Source: Phaeosaccion multiseriatum | Lineage: Eukaryota > Ochrophyta, other classes | Length of the DNA stretch: 64,000 nt | Assembly (NCBI GenBank): GCA_965112735.1 | Contig: OZ218958.1 | Coordinates: 3,100,001-3,164,000, forward strand | Direction: 5' to 3' | Shown here: one piece after another, positions 21,301 through 30,541 of the stretch | Position numbering within the stretch: position 1 is the first letter of the stretch | Layout: each line of letters begins with the position of its first letter | Made by a program: the position numbers and the translations under genes | The notes under the pieces: model-generated | Seen by the model: only the letters and a program-made list of their open reading frames with translations | Told to the model about the DNA's origin: nothing | The model's database searches: none

Positions 21301-23138
21301 GTCGATGAGGACGCCATTGCTGCTGCGGTAGCCTCGGTGGTGGAGGTGAGGAACGTGGGGCGGGGGGGGGATTTTGTACACTTTCCTCTGGGTCGGTCTT
21401 TACCAGCTGTGCATTGGAGGGAGTCTGGCATGCTGGCATGCCCTTTGCTTCTGCCCCCCCCCCCCCCGTCGGGTCTGAGTCAAGTCTCTGTGCCCCTCTG
21501 CAAACCCTCTCCTTCCCTCTACCCACAACCACCACTTACGTACCACCCCACTACCACTCCACTCCGCTACCCTCCACCATTCCCCTGTCTGCACGTGCAG
21601 GCGACTGCCCACTCCGTGCGAGGCCTGCAGCAAAGCGCTACCCTGTGCAGCCCGGCCTCTCTGGGACACACCTTGGATATCCTCGCAGGAGCAGAGCTCA
21701 TGGCCTGCGTGCTGTCTCGAACCGCGGTGGGCGACGACATCGACCGCCTCCTGCGGCAGAGGGGGGTGACCGGGGAGGGAGGCAGCAGCAGCAGCAACAT
21801 CGGCAACAGCAGCGGCAGTGGCGGTGTGGAGAGCCGCACCAAGTCCAAAGGGAAGGGCAAGAGCAGGGATGGGAACGGCAACAGTGGAGGTGCTGGTGGA
21901 GTTGATGCCTCCGCTGCTGCTGCTGCTGCTGCTGCTGCCGCCGCTACTTCTCCTGCTGCCGCCGCTGTTGGTAGCCTTGGAACCGCGTCGCCAGTTGCTG
22001 TTGGTGCTATTGGCGTGGGCTCTTGTTTGAGCTCGAGGACGCTCCACCGCTGGTACCGAGGCGGGGGGCTGGTGCTGCCCCTGCAGGAGGGCCTGCAACT
22101 GTGTAGCCTCTTTGTTGTACAGGAGCTGCTCTCACGCAGGGCCGGAGCAGGGGGAGAGGCGGGAGGGCAGGGCGACGATGCGGTGGCTGGGGGCGGTGGG
22201 GGTGGTGAAGTAGGAGGAGGAGGAGAAGGAGGAGGAGGAGGAGGAGGAGGGGTGGTGAGCGCCGGTCTGAGTACCGCCACGGAGCGATTGGTTGACTTCC
22301 TGAGCCACTATGGCGCACAGCAGCTCTGCGTACGGAGCCTGAGCGGCATGCGGGTGCTTCCCCAGGACGCCCTCCCCGCGCTTGAGGCCGCCAAGGAGTC
22401 TCTCTGTGGGCGCGTGCTGTCTTCGCGCGACATTGACTGCCCCTTGGCCATGGGCTACCTCCTCTCGCTGCCCATCAAGACCGCTTTTGCCACTTTCAAG
22501 GCCAACATCGCCGTGGTCGGTGCGGACTTTGCCCGCCTACAGAGGCTCGCGTGTGTGGGTATGGATGCGGCTCGGGCGTGGGAACAGCCCGACCTACTCC
22601 ATCAGTGCACGCTGCTGGAGAGGCAAGGCCACTGGTGGCATGTGCTGACTCGGCTCCGTGTGGTGTTTGATCAGCGGCGCTACCGGCAGGAGAGCGAGAA
22701 CAACGAGTACAAGCGAGAGCTCGTTCCTCTCTTGCTGGAGCGATCGGGGGGCGATCTCAGCCTCACGCTTGAGTTCTGCGAACATTACCACATCGAAGAG
22801 GCCTTCCCGTGCCTCCTCTTTATGGAGCAGCAGCTCTCCCAGCCTGCCACGGCCCCCTCGGACACGAGCTATCAAGGGAAAGTGTTATCCGTTATGTCCT
22901 CTGTGCACGGTACCTACCTTGTGCGTGTGATGCGGCACCTGTTGAGCCCCGACAACACTCGAGTTGGGCAGCGCGATTACGAGAGGCTTGCCTTTATGTT
23001 CAGCCTCCTCAAGGCCAAGCTCGAAGAAGCGGCCGAAGAGGAGCGAGAGAACGAGGCGGAGGAGGAGGGGGGTGAGGCGGTGGAGACGGAGGGTGCGAAT
23101 GACGCCGACTCGGAAAACGCCCCGAAGCGATCCTCCAA

Positions 23139-23172
<34 letters not shown>

Positions 23173-24575
23173 GAGAGCAATGAGGAGGATATTCTGGAGT
23201 GCGAGCGGTCGTTACTGGCCCTCAGTGTGCTCAGCGGCTACCACAGCGCCCGCCCTGTCCCCGCGGCGGAGGGCGAGGTACTTCCCACGCACCCCCAGGC
23301 CGTGACGTATCAGTACCGCCTGCCCTTCCACGCCCTGCACGCAGATCCTTGGGCAGTGTTGGGACCCCAACTAACGCAGGACTCAGTGGCCAAGCTCGTG
23401 GCCCTGGCTGGGCCGTTACGTCTTGCCGTGGGAGACTTTTACGCCCGTTTGGTGAGGGGCATTGTGGAGCCGTCGTCGTCGGCGGCTACTCCTGCGGTAA
23501 CCTCGAGCAGCTTGAGCGGCAGCAGCAGCAGCAGCAGCAGCAGCGACACAGCCACTCTCAGCAGTGGCGCGGGTGGAAGCACCAGCAGCAGCGGTGGCAG
23601 CTGTGCGAGGGTTTGGCAGCAGGCCTCGCCCTGGCTGGAGAAGATTCGCTGCCCGGTGTTGGCGTGCCGGACCTCGCAGTGGGTGGTGCAGAGACTGCAG
23701 CAGAGAGACGAGCGGTGCGGGCGCATGAGTCCCGCCACGGCAGCGGCACTGGAGCGGGCCATTCGCCATGCAAAGCAGGCGGAAGAGGCTGGCGTGTCCG
23801 CGCTCGCCCTCCTGCTGCTTGGGGGCGACAAGGGCGAGGGGGTTGGTGGGCAGCGGAAAGAGAGCAATAACGGGACGCCGAGAGAGGGCGAGAGCGAGAG
23901 GGAGAGGGAGAGGGGAAGGGAGGAGGGGGAGACTGACACCGATACCGAGGCAATTGTCATGCTGCCTGCTCGTGAGGTGCGTGAGGCGTTGGAGCAGCGT
24001 CTGTTGCGCTTGCATCACGAGCGCGTGCTGAAAGAGAAGCTCGGCTCGGCCTTTGCCGCGGCGATGGCGCCCCTCCTGTCGGCCCCTGCCGAGGAGCTGC
24101 TACGAGCAGTCATGAGCAAGACGGCCCTGAGAGCTGCGCAGAGGGCCGCACCCGCCTGTCTCGCTGCTGACGACCTCCTCCTGCCGGGGGGGCGGGACTC
24201 CTACGGCAGCGATGGCGATGGGGTTGGGATGGCACCTAATGGCAGGGACGTGAGGTCAGGATCAACGAGAGGAAGAGGAGGGGCAGGCACCACAGGTCTT
24301 AGTCTCGGTGGTGGTGGTGGTCGCGAAGGAGGGGAAGGGGCTCCGGGTTGTCGTGTTGGTGTTGCCGAGCCGCCATTCTCATTGGCGGCTTTCCGAGCCG
24401 CTGCACGGAGGTCAGCAGAGGCGGTACAGAGTCTGGCGCAGCAGAGAGGGCTGAGCGTGGCCGCTGTGGAGAAGCTGAGGAGGCGAATGGCTACTTCCTG
24501 GCTCAACCAGGGCCGACAGGGAGGAGGGGGTGGCGGCAGCAGCAGCAGCAGCAGCGGTGGAAGCGGTAGTGGCAG

Positions 24576-24616
<41 letters not shown>

Positions 24617-26425
24617 GCGGCGGCGGCAGCAGTGTAGGAGGGGTGGATGACGGGTGGGTGGGCATGAGTCTCTCCTCGGGGAGCGGGGACTTGCTGGGAG
24701 ACAGCTTCGGCGACAGCGTCTTTACGCCCACCAAGCAGGAAGTGAGGCAGAGGGATAACGTTATAGCGTCGCTGCATGTGGGCTTTCTCTGCTACGGCTG
24801 CCCCGAGGACGCACAAGAGGACGGCGATAGTGCCGATAGTGCCGATAGTGGCGATGGTGGCGCCGCCCACAGAGACAAGAGTGATGGCCCTGCTCCGGGT
24901 AAGACGAAGACGACGACGACTACTGCTGCTGCTGCTGCTGTACCACCAACTGGTGCTGCTACTGGTGGTAGACTATGGGGGCAGCTGGAGTTCCTGCTTT
25001 CGCGTGCGCTGGATGAAAGCGGGCGTCTCGGCTACACCTCGAGGCTGCGAGCGCTCGGCGCCGCGGCGGTCATGGCGGCCCCGCCTCTCGTGCATGCCGT
25101 CTATCGCAGCACTCAGCGCTACGGCCCCAGCCTGTCCAGCCTGGCGAGGCATGTCACCTACCTGGCCAGCGTGGAAGAGCTCCGTTTGCCTCTGCAGCTG
25201 GACTCGATGGTGTCGTGTGACAAGGCGGACTTGGTCAGGGCTCTGTGGCGCGACCATCGCGAGGAAGCTTCTTTGCTTCCCCTCTTGTGCGACATGCTGT
25301 TGGACTGTGCGTGCGGTGACTTGACCCTGTGGGAGCCCATTCTCTCGCGTATGGCCGGGCGGTATGGTCAGCACCGCACCCTCCTGCTGCGCGTGCTTCC
25401 TCGCCTCGTGCGCTCCCCTGCCCTTGCTGCACTGGTCCGAGCCGACGGCGGCGGATCACCAAGCGGCGTCGGAGGAACTGGGGGAGTGGCTAGGCGTAAC
25501 CGTCGTAACGGCAGCAGCAGCAGCGGCGGCGGCGGCGGTAGTGGTAGTGGTAGCAGTAGTTGTGGTGGGCACACGTACAGCGAAGGCAGTGGCGGAGGTG
25601 GGGGAGGGAGACTCGCTACGCTTTGGGAAGCAGTGCTCCGTAAGCCGCTGGAGGAGCTTCAGCAGCGGTTGGAGCGACAGAAGAAGGCGCAGGGCTTGAC
25701 CTCTGCAGCGGTAGCGGCTAAAACGGCAGCGGCGGCGGCAGCGGCAGAGGCCACGACGAGCAGCACCGGTAGCTCCTCTCTCTCCTTCAGTGCCTCGCTC
25801 TTTATGGGAGGCGGAGGAGGGGAGGGAGGAGGAGGGCTGCGTGTAGGTAAGGGCATACAGCAGCACAAACAGGAGCAGCAGCACAACAAGGAGAACTTGG
25901 GGGGCGGTAATCAGGCCCAACCAGCCCAAGTTGTTGCAGAGGCAGGCGAGTCCCCAGGGGTGCTTGGTGTCGAGGGCAGCAGCAGCAGCAGAAGCGGCGA
26001 CCCCAAGACGAGGGAAAGAGAGCAACAGGAACAGCAGTTGGTGGTACAGCAGCAGACGACGACGATTGCAGGGCTGCCCAAGGCGTCCGTACTTCCCGTC
26101 TTGGAGAGCGTTGTGCAGCTCCTGCGCTGCAGTCCCTTCCTGGCCGGGATGGCAGCCAATGGTGTGGAGTGGTTCACCACCGCCCTTATGCAGTTGGGCA
26201 GCCCCTGCGTTCACAGCCTGGCGACTGCAGCGGCGCTGAGTGTGCCCTCACCCCGAGGGCGACTGTCGGTGCTGGTGCAGCGGGTGGTGAAGGGCGGGGC
26301 GGGGCTTGTTGCGGTCATGGATCTGCTTGCAGGGGCGGAGCTCGTGGAGCCCCCAGCGCCGCAGGAAGTGTCTCAACAGGTGCGTGTGGGCGGGCAGGTG
26401 TGTGTGTGTGTGCGTGCGTGTGTCG

Positions 26426-26461
<36 letters not shown>

Positions 26462-26942
26462 GTAGGGGGAGACACGTCGCCTTTATACTCAAGCTGTTCG
26501 TCTGCTGTTGTCCGCACCCTGTTCCACCCCACACCATCCACACAACAACCCCCAGGCGGCCGTGGATCTACTCGGAGGGGCCAAGAGCAGTGAGGCGCTC
26601 CTCCAGGGTCTGTTTGAGTACGTTGACTCGCACAAGCTGTGGCTTGAGCTGCGGCCCGCACCTCGGCACTTTGACTCGCTGGTCAAGTGGCTGGTGCGGC
26701 GGCGCGGACGGGTGTCAGGACTGGTGAAGTTGTGCCTGGACATGGGGAGGGTGGCAGAGGCGCAGGGCCTCGTCAGGCTGCATTGCAAGCACCACCATGG
26801 CAGGGGGGCGATGCAGCAGTTGGTGATACAGCAGAATGGCGGCGCTGCTGCTGGTCCAGAGGGGAGTGGGGGCGGTGATGATGAGGTGATGATGGCAGCG
26901 TTTTGCGCAGAGTTTGGCATCCACCGCGTACAAGAGGCCTGA
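14677..26942 (+). CDS. KNTC1: KNTC1/ROD-like kinetochore protein (RZZ complex)
   Basis: Eight exons: 14677-15411, 15655-16422, 16608-17786, 17999-19220, 19444-19580, 19756-21345, 21601-26379, 26556-26942; all phases fit, giving about 3598 residues (human KNTC1 has about 2200). The N-terminus (residues 1-540) looks like a beta-propeller, with a LVVGDSSGKLHFV strand matching the human protein. The alpha-solenoid carries diagnostic blocks: FRVMDRVQSPELLP near residue 1105, ATLCSPASLGHTLDIL near 1890, and LASVEELRLP then LVRALWRDHREE near 3060-3095 in the ROD C-terminal domain. In animals ROD works with ZW10 and Zwilch to recruit Spindly and dynein and to sustain the spindle checkpoint. The extra length is Gly, Ser, Ala, Gln and Glu inserts. 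Five copies of the dispersed 18-bp motif lie in its exons, and two of these are in inverted orientation. The intron 21346-21600 is 255 nt and free of stops in frame. Identity is strong by recalled similarity; function in this organism is inferred. Confidence 0.88.
21346..21600 (+). other. In-frame, stop-free intron of the KNTC1-like gene
   Basis: Bounded by GAG|GTGAGG and a polypyrimidine-rich CACGTGCAG acceptor. Length 255 nt (85 codons) with no stop in the coding frame, so retention would insert 85 residues. The sequence is C/T rich and has no match to the KNTC1 pattern, which resumes exactly at the acceptor. Confidence 0.6.
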
Positions 26943-28161
26943 AGTGACGTGACTGAAGCAGAAGGGCAAGAGGCAGGAGGGCAGACGTCCAAGTGGGCCC
27001 TGCTGCATGACAGAAGACGGAGGAGGACACATTGCTTAAACAGTAATTTGCGTATGTACATTTCTCATTCTTAAAAAGCAAGCCTCGGTGTGGTGGGGCA
27101 GCGTCAGCGAGTGAGCTGTGTTGGCCGAAGCGAATGATGCGAATTGCCGAACAGGAGGTGTGTGTGACGTTTCAGCGCCCCACCGAGTGCCTCTCCGTCC
27201 GCAGCGACGTCCCCACTACACCGGTCCTCCTCCTCCTCCTCCTCCTCCTCCTCCTCCTCCTCCTCCTCCTCCTCCTCCTCCCACTGCCCACTGCTGCTCC
27301 TCCTGCTGCTGATACCGCGTGTGCCATTCACTCGCACAAGCGGTAAGTGCGGCAATCGGCCGCTCTTTGTGTGTGTGCGTGGAGTGGGGGGTGGAGGGGG
27401 GCGTCAATCCTCGTGACCGCATCAACAAGACAAACAGCTACCACTGCTGACCTGCCCAGGGAGTCGCCCTTGCTTGCCCACTCCCCCCGTAACCCCCCCC
27501 CCCTCCTTCCCCCCGGGTACACGGCAATAGCGAACAGGTCCTTGTTCTGACGTCCTTCCTTGCGGTTGAAATTGGAACATCCATTGCCACCGAGCTCGTG
27601 GATGGAAGAAAGCTCAGCCTCAGCTCAGCGAGGGGAAGGGAGTGCCCCGTGCACCCCCTTCTCCTCGACGCCAAGAACGCTCCAAGAACGCTCCGAAGGA
27701 AGGGTGTCCTTACTGCTGCTGCTGCTCTGCTGCTGCTGCGCTGGCCGCCCCCTCCTTGGCCAAGGACCCCCCCTTTGTGTGAGTTGTGACCGGAACTGGG
27801 GGTCAGTGGGAGGCCGTGTCTGGGCCCGTGGGGCTGCTGCTGCTGCTGCTGCTGCTGCTGTATCACCAACTGCTGCTGTACAGTCGCCGAGAAACAAGCG
27901 CAAGCTTCTCTGAAGCGCAAACCAGACCGTTATCAACACCGGCTGGCTCATCCTCCCGCAGATGCAGACACGCCCCAAGAAAACAGACCGGACAGGAGCC
28001 CTGTCCCTTCTGGCTCCTCCGCGACGCTTCCTTCCTTCACTTGTATGCGCATGCGTACACATCGTACTGTTCGCTTGCTGTTTGCTCTCCTTCACCCGTG
28101 ACCCACCACCGCCATACAAATCATCGTCACTGACCGTCCTCAATCCGTCCTTAGTCCGTCG
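26943..28161. other. Intergenic region with simple repeats and weak coding signals
   Basis: 1.2 kb between the KNTC1 stop and the carrier stop. It contains a (TCC)n run at about 27225-27281, (CTG)n at about 27709-27735 and 27836-27860, and one strong copy of the dispersed motif at 27855-27872. Some minus frames are open (a poly-Glu stretch at 27222-27281 and a Gln-rich stretch near 27680-27900), and several intron-like signals occur, so a decayed or small - strand gene is possible. I could not build a consistent exon model. Confidence 0.4.
27855..27872. repeat. Dispersed 18-bp motif, noncoding or uncertain copy
   Basis: CTGCTGTATCACCAACTG, full-length, at the end of a (CTG)n run. It is the reverse complement of the copies at 20764-20781 and 26817-26834, with no mismatch. 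Confidence 0.9.
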
Positions 28162-29373
28162 TCATCGGCCGTCATCAATTCGGTTGAGCCACTTCTTGGC
28201 CACTTCATAGGCTGTCCAGGACACCGCCACGGAGGGACTGCTCACCAAGAGCCGCGGCACCACGCCCCTCATAAATCCCCTCGCCCCCTCCTTGGCATAG
28301 ATCTGCTTGGCCGCATCCGCCAGCCCTGCGTACTGAAAGTGTAACGGCTGCTGTGCCGCCGCCTCCTTGGGACACGTGGCTGCCCTACACCACGCCACCT
28401 TGCCCCCTGCGGCGGCCACTGCCGCAGAAGAGCTGTGCATACTTGCCAGGGTGGCATGCTGAATGGCGGGTTGTTTCAGCATGCCTCCCACCACCCCTAC
28501 CTTCTTGGCAGCTGCTGAAGCGGCCGTCCCTGCCGCCCCTGCCACCTGCGCCGCAGTGCCCGTGGGGGGACCGACGGTTCTCCTCCCCGCCACAACGTCC
28601 CTCACGACCCGAAAGTCGCCCAACGCCCCCGACCTTCCTCCGACGACGCCCCCGACCCCTGAGGTTTGAAAGTGGTGTGCCTGGGCATAAAGGGCCTGTG
28701 TCTGCAGCCGTGTTTTGATGACATCGAGGGGGTTGGTCACGCCCGCCGCCACCGCCCCGGCCCCAGAGCCTGCGATCATGAAGTGGTGTGTCTTCAAGTC
28801 GCTGCCATCTGCAGGCCGGAGCACCTGCTTGAGGCTCTCGTTGACCGCCACCATGACGCACCCGTAGGGGATGTTCATAAAAAGCGTGGTGGGGAAGGAG
28901 AGGAAGAAGGCGCCAAGGCCTTCACTGCGGTACACATTCCTGGCACAATCGGCAATACCCGTGTAGTAGCCAAGCTGCAGCCGCTGCTTGATGACATCCA
29001 TTGGAGTCATTATGGCATCGTGCAGTACCGTAGCCACGGCCCCTGCCGCGGCAGCTCCCAATGGGTGATGGCCCGGGTGATTCACGCCGAACTGAATCTT
29101 GCACTGCTCTAGTGCGCTAAAGTAGAGGGCGTGGGCCGGGATGCACCCTGTCAACATGGTGCTCACGCCCCTCCACAGCCGAATCATGCCCGAGTTGCGC
29201 ACCATGTCGAGTAAGTGGCGCTCGGGGCATGTGACACACTGCACGTGCGTCTTGATGGTGTCGATGGGGAACATGACAGTGTGCTCGCTGATGCCCGCGA
29301 TACTGCCCGCGATGCAGTGGTGAAGGAAGTGCCCCTGCTCGGGGTCCCAGTCCTCCCAATCAAGGTCCCCCAT
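28162..29373 (-). CDS. Mitochondrial carrier, mitoferrin-like
   Basis: Intronless 403-codon ORF from the ATG at 29373. It has the three carrier repeats with signatures FPIDTIKT (residue about 36), TPMDVIKQ (about 124) and NPLDVIKT (about 217), and paired helices in each repeat (GSIAGISEHTVMFP; AGAVATVLHDAIMTP; GSGAGAVAAGVTNP). The HDAIMTPMDVIKQRLQ block is typical of the mitoferrin/MRS3-4 branch that moves iron across the inner mitochondrial membrane. An Ala/Gly/Val-rich insertion of about 100 residues (about 232-335) lies between helices 5 and 6 on the matrix side, longer than usual for the family (about 300 residues). The iron substrate is inferred from the subfamily pattern. It is divergent from the TPP gene. 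Confidence 0.88.
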   Translation of the reverse strand: MGDLDWEDWDPEQGHFLHHCIAGSIAGISEHTVMFPIDTIKTHVQCVTCPERHLLDMVRNSGMIRLWRGVSTMLTGCIPAHALYFSALEQCKIQFGVNHPGHHPLGAAAAGAVATVLHDAIMTPMDVIKQRLQLGYYTGIADCARNVYRSEGLGAFFLSFPTTLFMNIPYGCVMVAVNESLKQVLRPADGSDLKTHHFMIAGSGAGAVAAGVTNPLDVIKTRLQTQALYAQAHHFQTSGVGGVVGGRSGALGDFRVVRDVVAGRRTVGPPTGTAAQVAGAAGTAASAAAKKVGVVGGMLKQPAIQHATLASMHSSSAAVAAAGGKVAWCRAATCPKEAAAQQPLHFQYAGLADAAKQIYAKEGARGFMRGVVPRLLVSSPSVAVSWTAYEVAKKWLNRIDDGR

Positions 29374-29984
29374 CCTCCCCCCCCCCTTCCTCCTCTCTCT
29401 TTCCCTTCTCTTCCTTTCCTATTGTTTCCTTTCTGCTAGTGTTCGCGGGGGGGAAGCCCCCCTGCGGGGCCCCTACTCTGTTGGCAGGGTCGGCAGCGAG
29501 AGGTACTTCTGCTCCTCCTGTTCGCGGAAGTGCACGCCTTTCCCTGTCTGCAGAAATCATAAAAGGGTTTGGTAGAAGGGGGGGAGAGAGGCGGAGTAGA
29601 GTAAAGCAGCCAGCATACCAACATACGCGTATAGGATGGGGTAAGGCAGGCGTGAGAAGAAGATTTTTTGGTTCTGCTCCGGATCACATCATCGGGTTGA
29701 GAGTAGACGGGGAGCAAGCAGGAGCAATCAGCGAAGGGACAGCCCAGGAGCAAACAGGGCTGAGGAAATGCTGCGCCTTTGCAGAGGGTTAGTTAGTAGA
29801 GTGAAGGACAGCGAGCAGGGCGGGAAGGAAAGGAAGGGGGGGAAAGGGGCGGTGGGTGATACGAGTTTTCATGAGGACGGGATTGATCCGGAAGCCCAGT
29901 AGACCGAGGGCAGGTCATCAGTCTCGCCGCTCGGCAGCAGCGTCACAACCACAGTTCTGGCCACGATTCACTGATAGTAGAGAC
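29374..29984. other. Intergenic region upstream of the carrier
   Basis: About 600 bp with a polypyrimidine stretch next to the carrier ATG, then mixed sequence without a supported ORF. It probably holds the carrier promoter. Confidence 0.4.
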
Positions 29985-30541
29985 ATGGCTAAGCCTCCAT
30001 ATGTCGCTCGTCAACAAAAGTCTTTCAAACCAAAGTAAGTCGGCGGCGGGGAAATGACATGGCGGGATGAAAGGAGAGAATCGCAGGCACAGGTACTGCA
30101 CCACTTACCTCCTAGCAGGCGTCCTTCGGTGCGTCCCAGCACTAGGGGGTTCCAAAAGAGACACACGGTGTTTTGGGTGAGAGAGAAAGAGAGCTTTGCT
30201 GAAAAGACGGGCGGTCCGGCCGCAAAGGCTGTTCACTACGTAAGATTAGTCGAAGTTTACGTAACTATGGGAGCTCACCTCCCCAAAATTGCAAAATTGT
30301 TATTACGTTTATTACCCTCCTCCTCCTTGTGCAGGAGCGGTAGGTCTTCTCAGGCGACAGGATCCCCTACTTTGAGCTGACTACGATTAGTTGGCTTGAG
30401 GCACAGGAGCGAGAAGACGGGAGAGAGGAGAGAAAAACGAAGGAGGAAAAAAAAAATTCTTCAACCCGAGAAGTCCTCGAGAGCAAGGGCCAGAGAGCTT
30501 CCATCACGCCCCTTTGGGTAGGGTCAGGGTTGGGGAGATGA
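29985..30541 (+). CDS. Possible small two-exon gene (76 residues) upstream of TPP
   Basis: An ATG at 29985 in a fair context (gagacATGg) opens MAKPPYVARQQKSFKPK, followed by a perfect GTAAGT donor at 30035. Splicing to CAG|G at 30360/30361 continues in frame (PYFELTTISWLEAQERE...) to a TGA at 30539-30541, which overlaps the TPP ATG as ATGA. No family is recognised. It may be a small protein gene, an upstream ORF or untranslated leader of the TPP transcript, or chance. An alternative acceptor at 30334/30335 gives a 32-residue product. Confidence 0.25.

Noticed and set aside
19402-26727. Single 2441-codon ORF as the whole gene
   Set aside because: It reads through the introns 19581-19755, 21346-21600 and 26380-26555 and starts within an intron; the spliced model restores similarity to KNTC1 on both sides.
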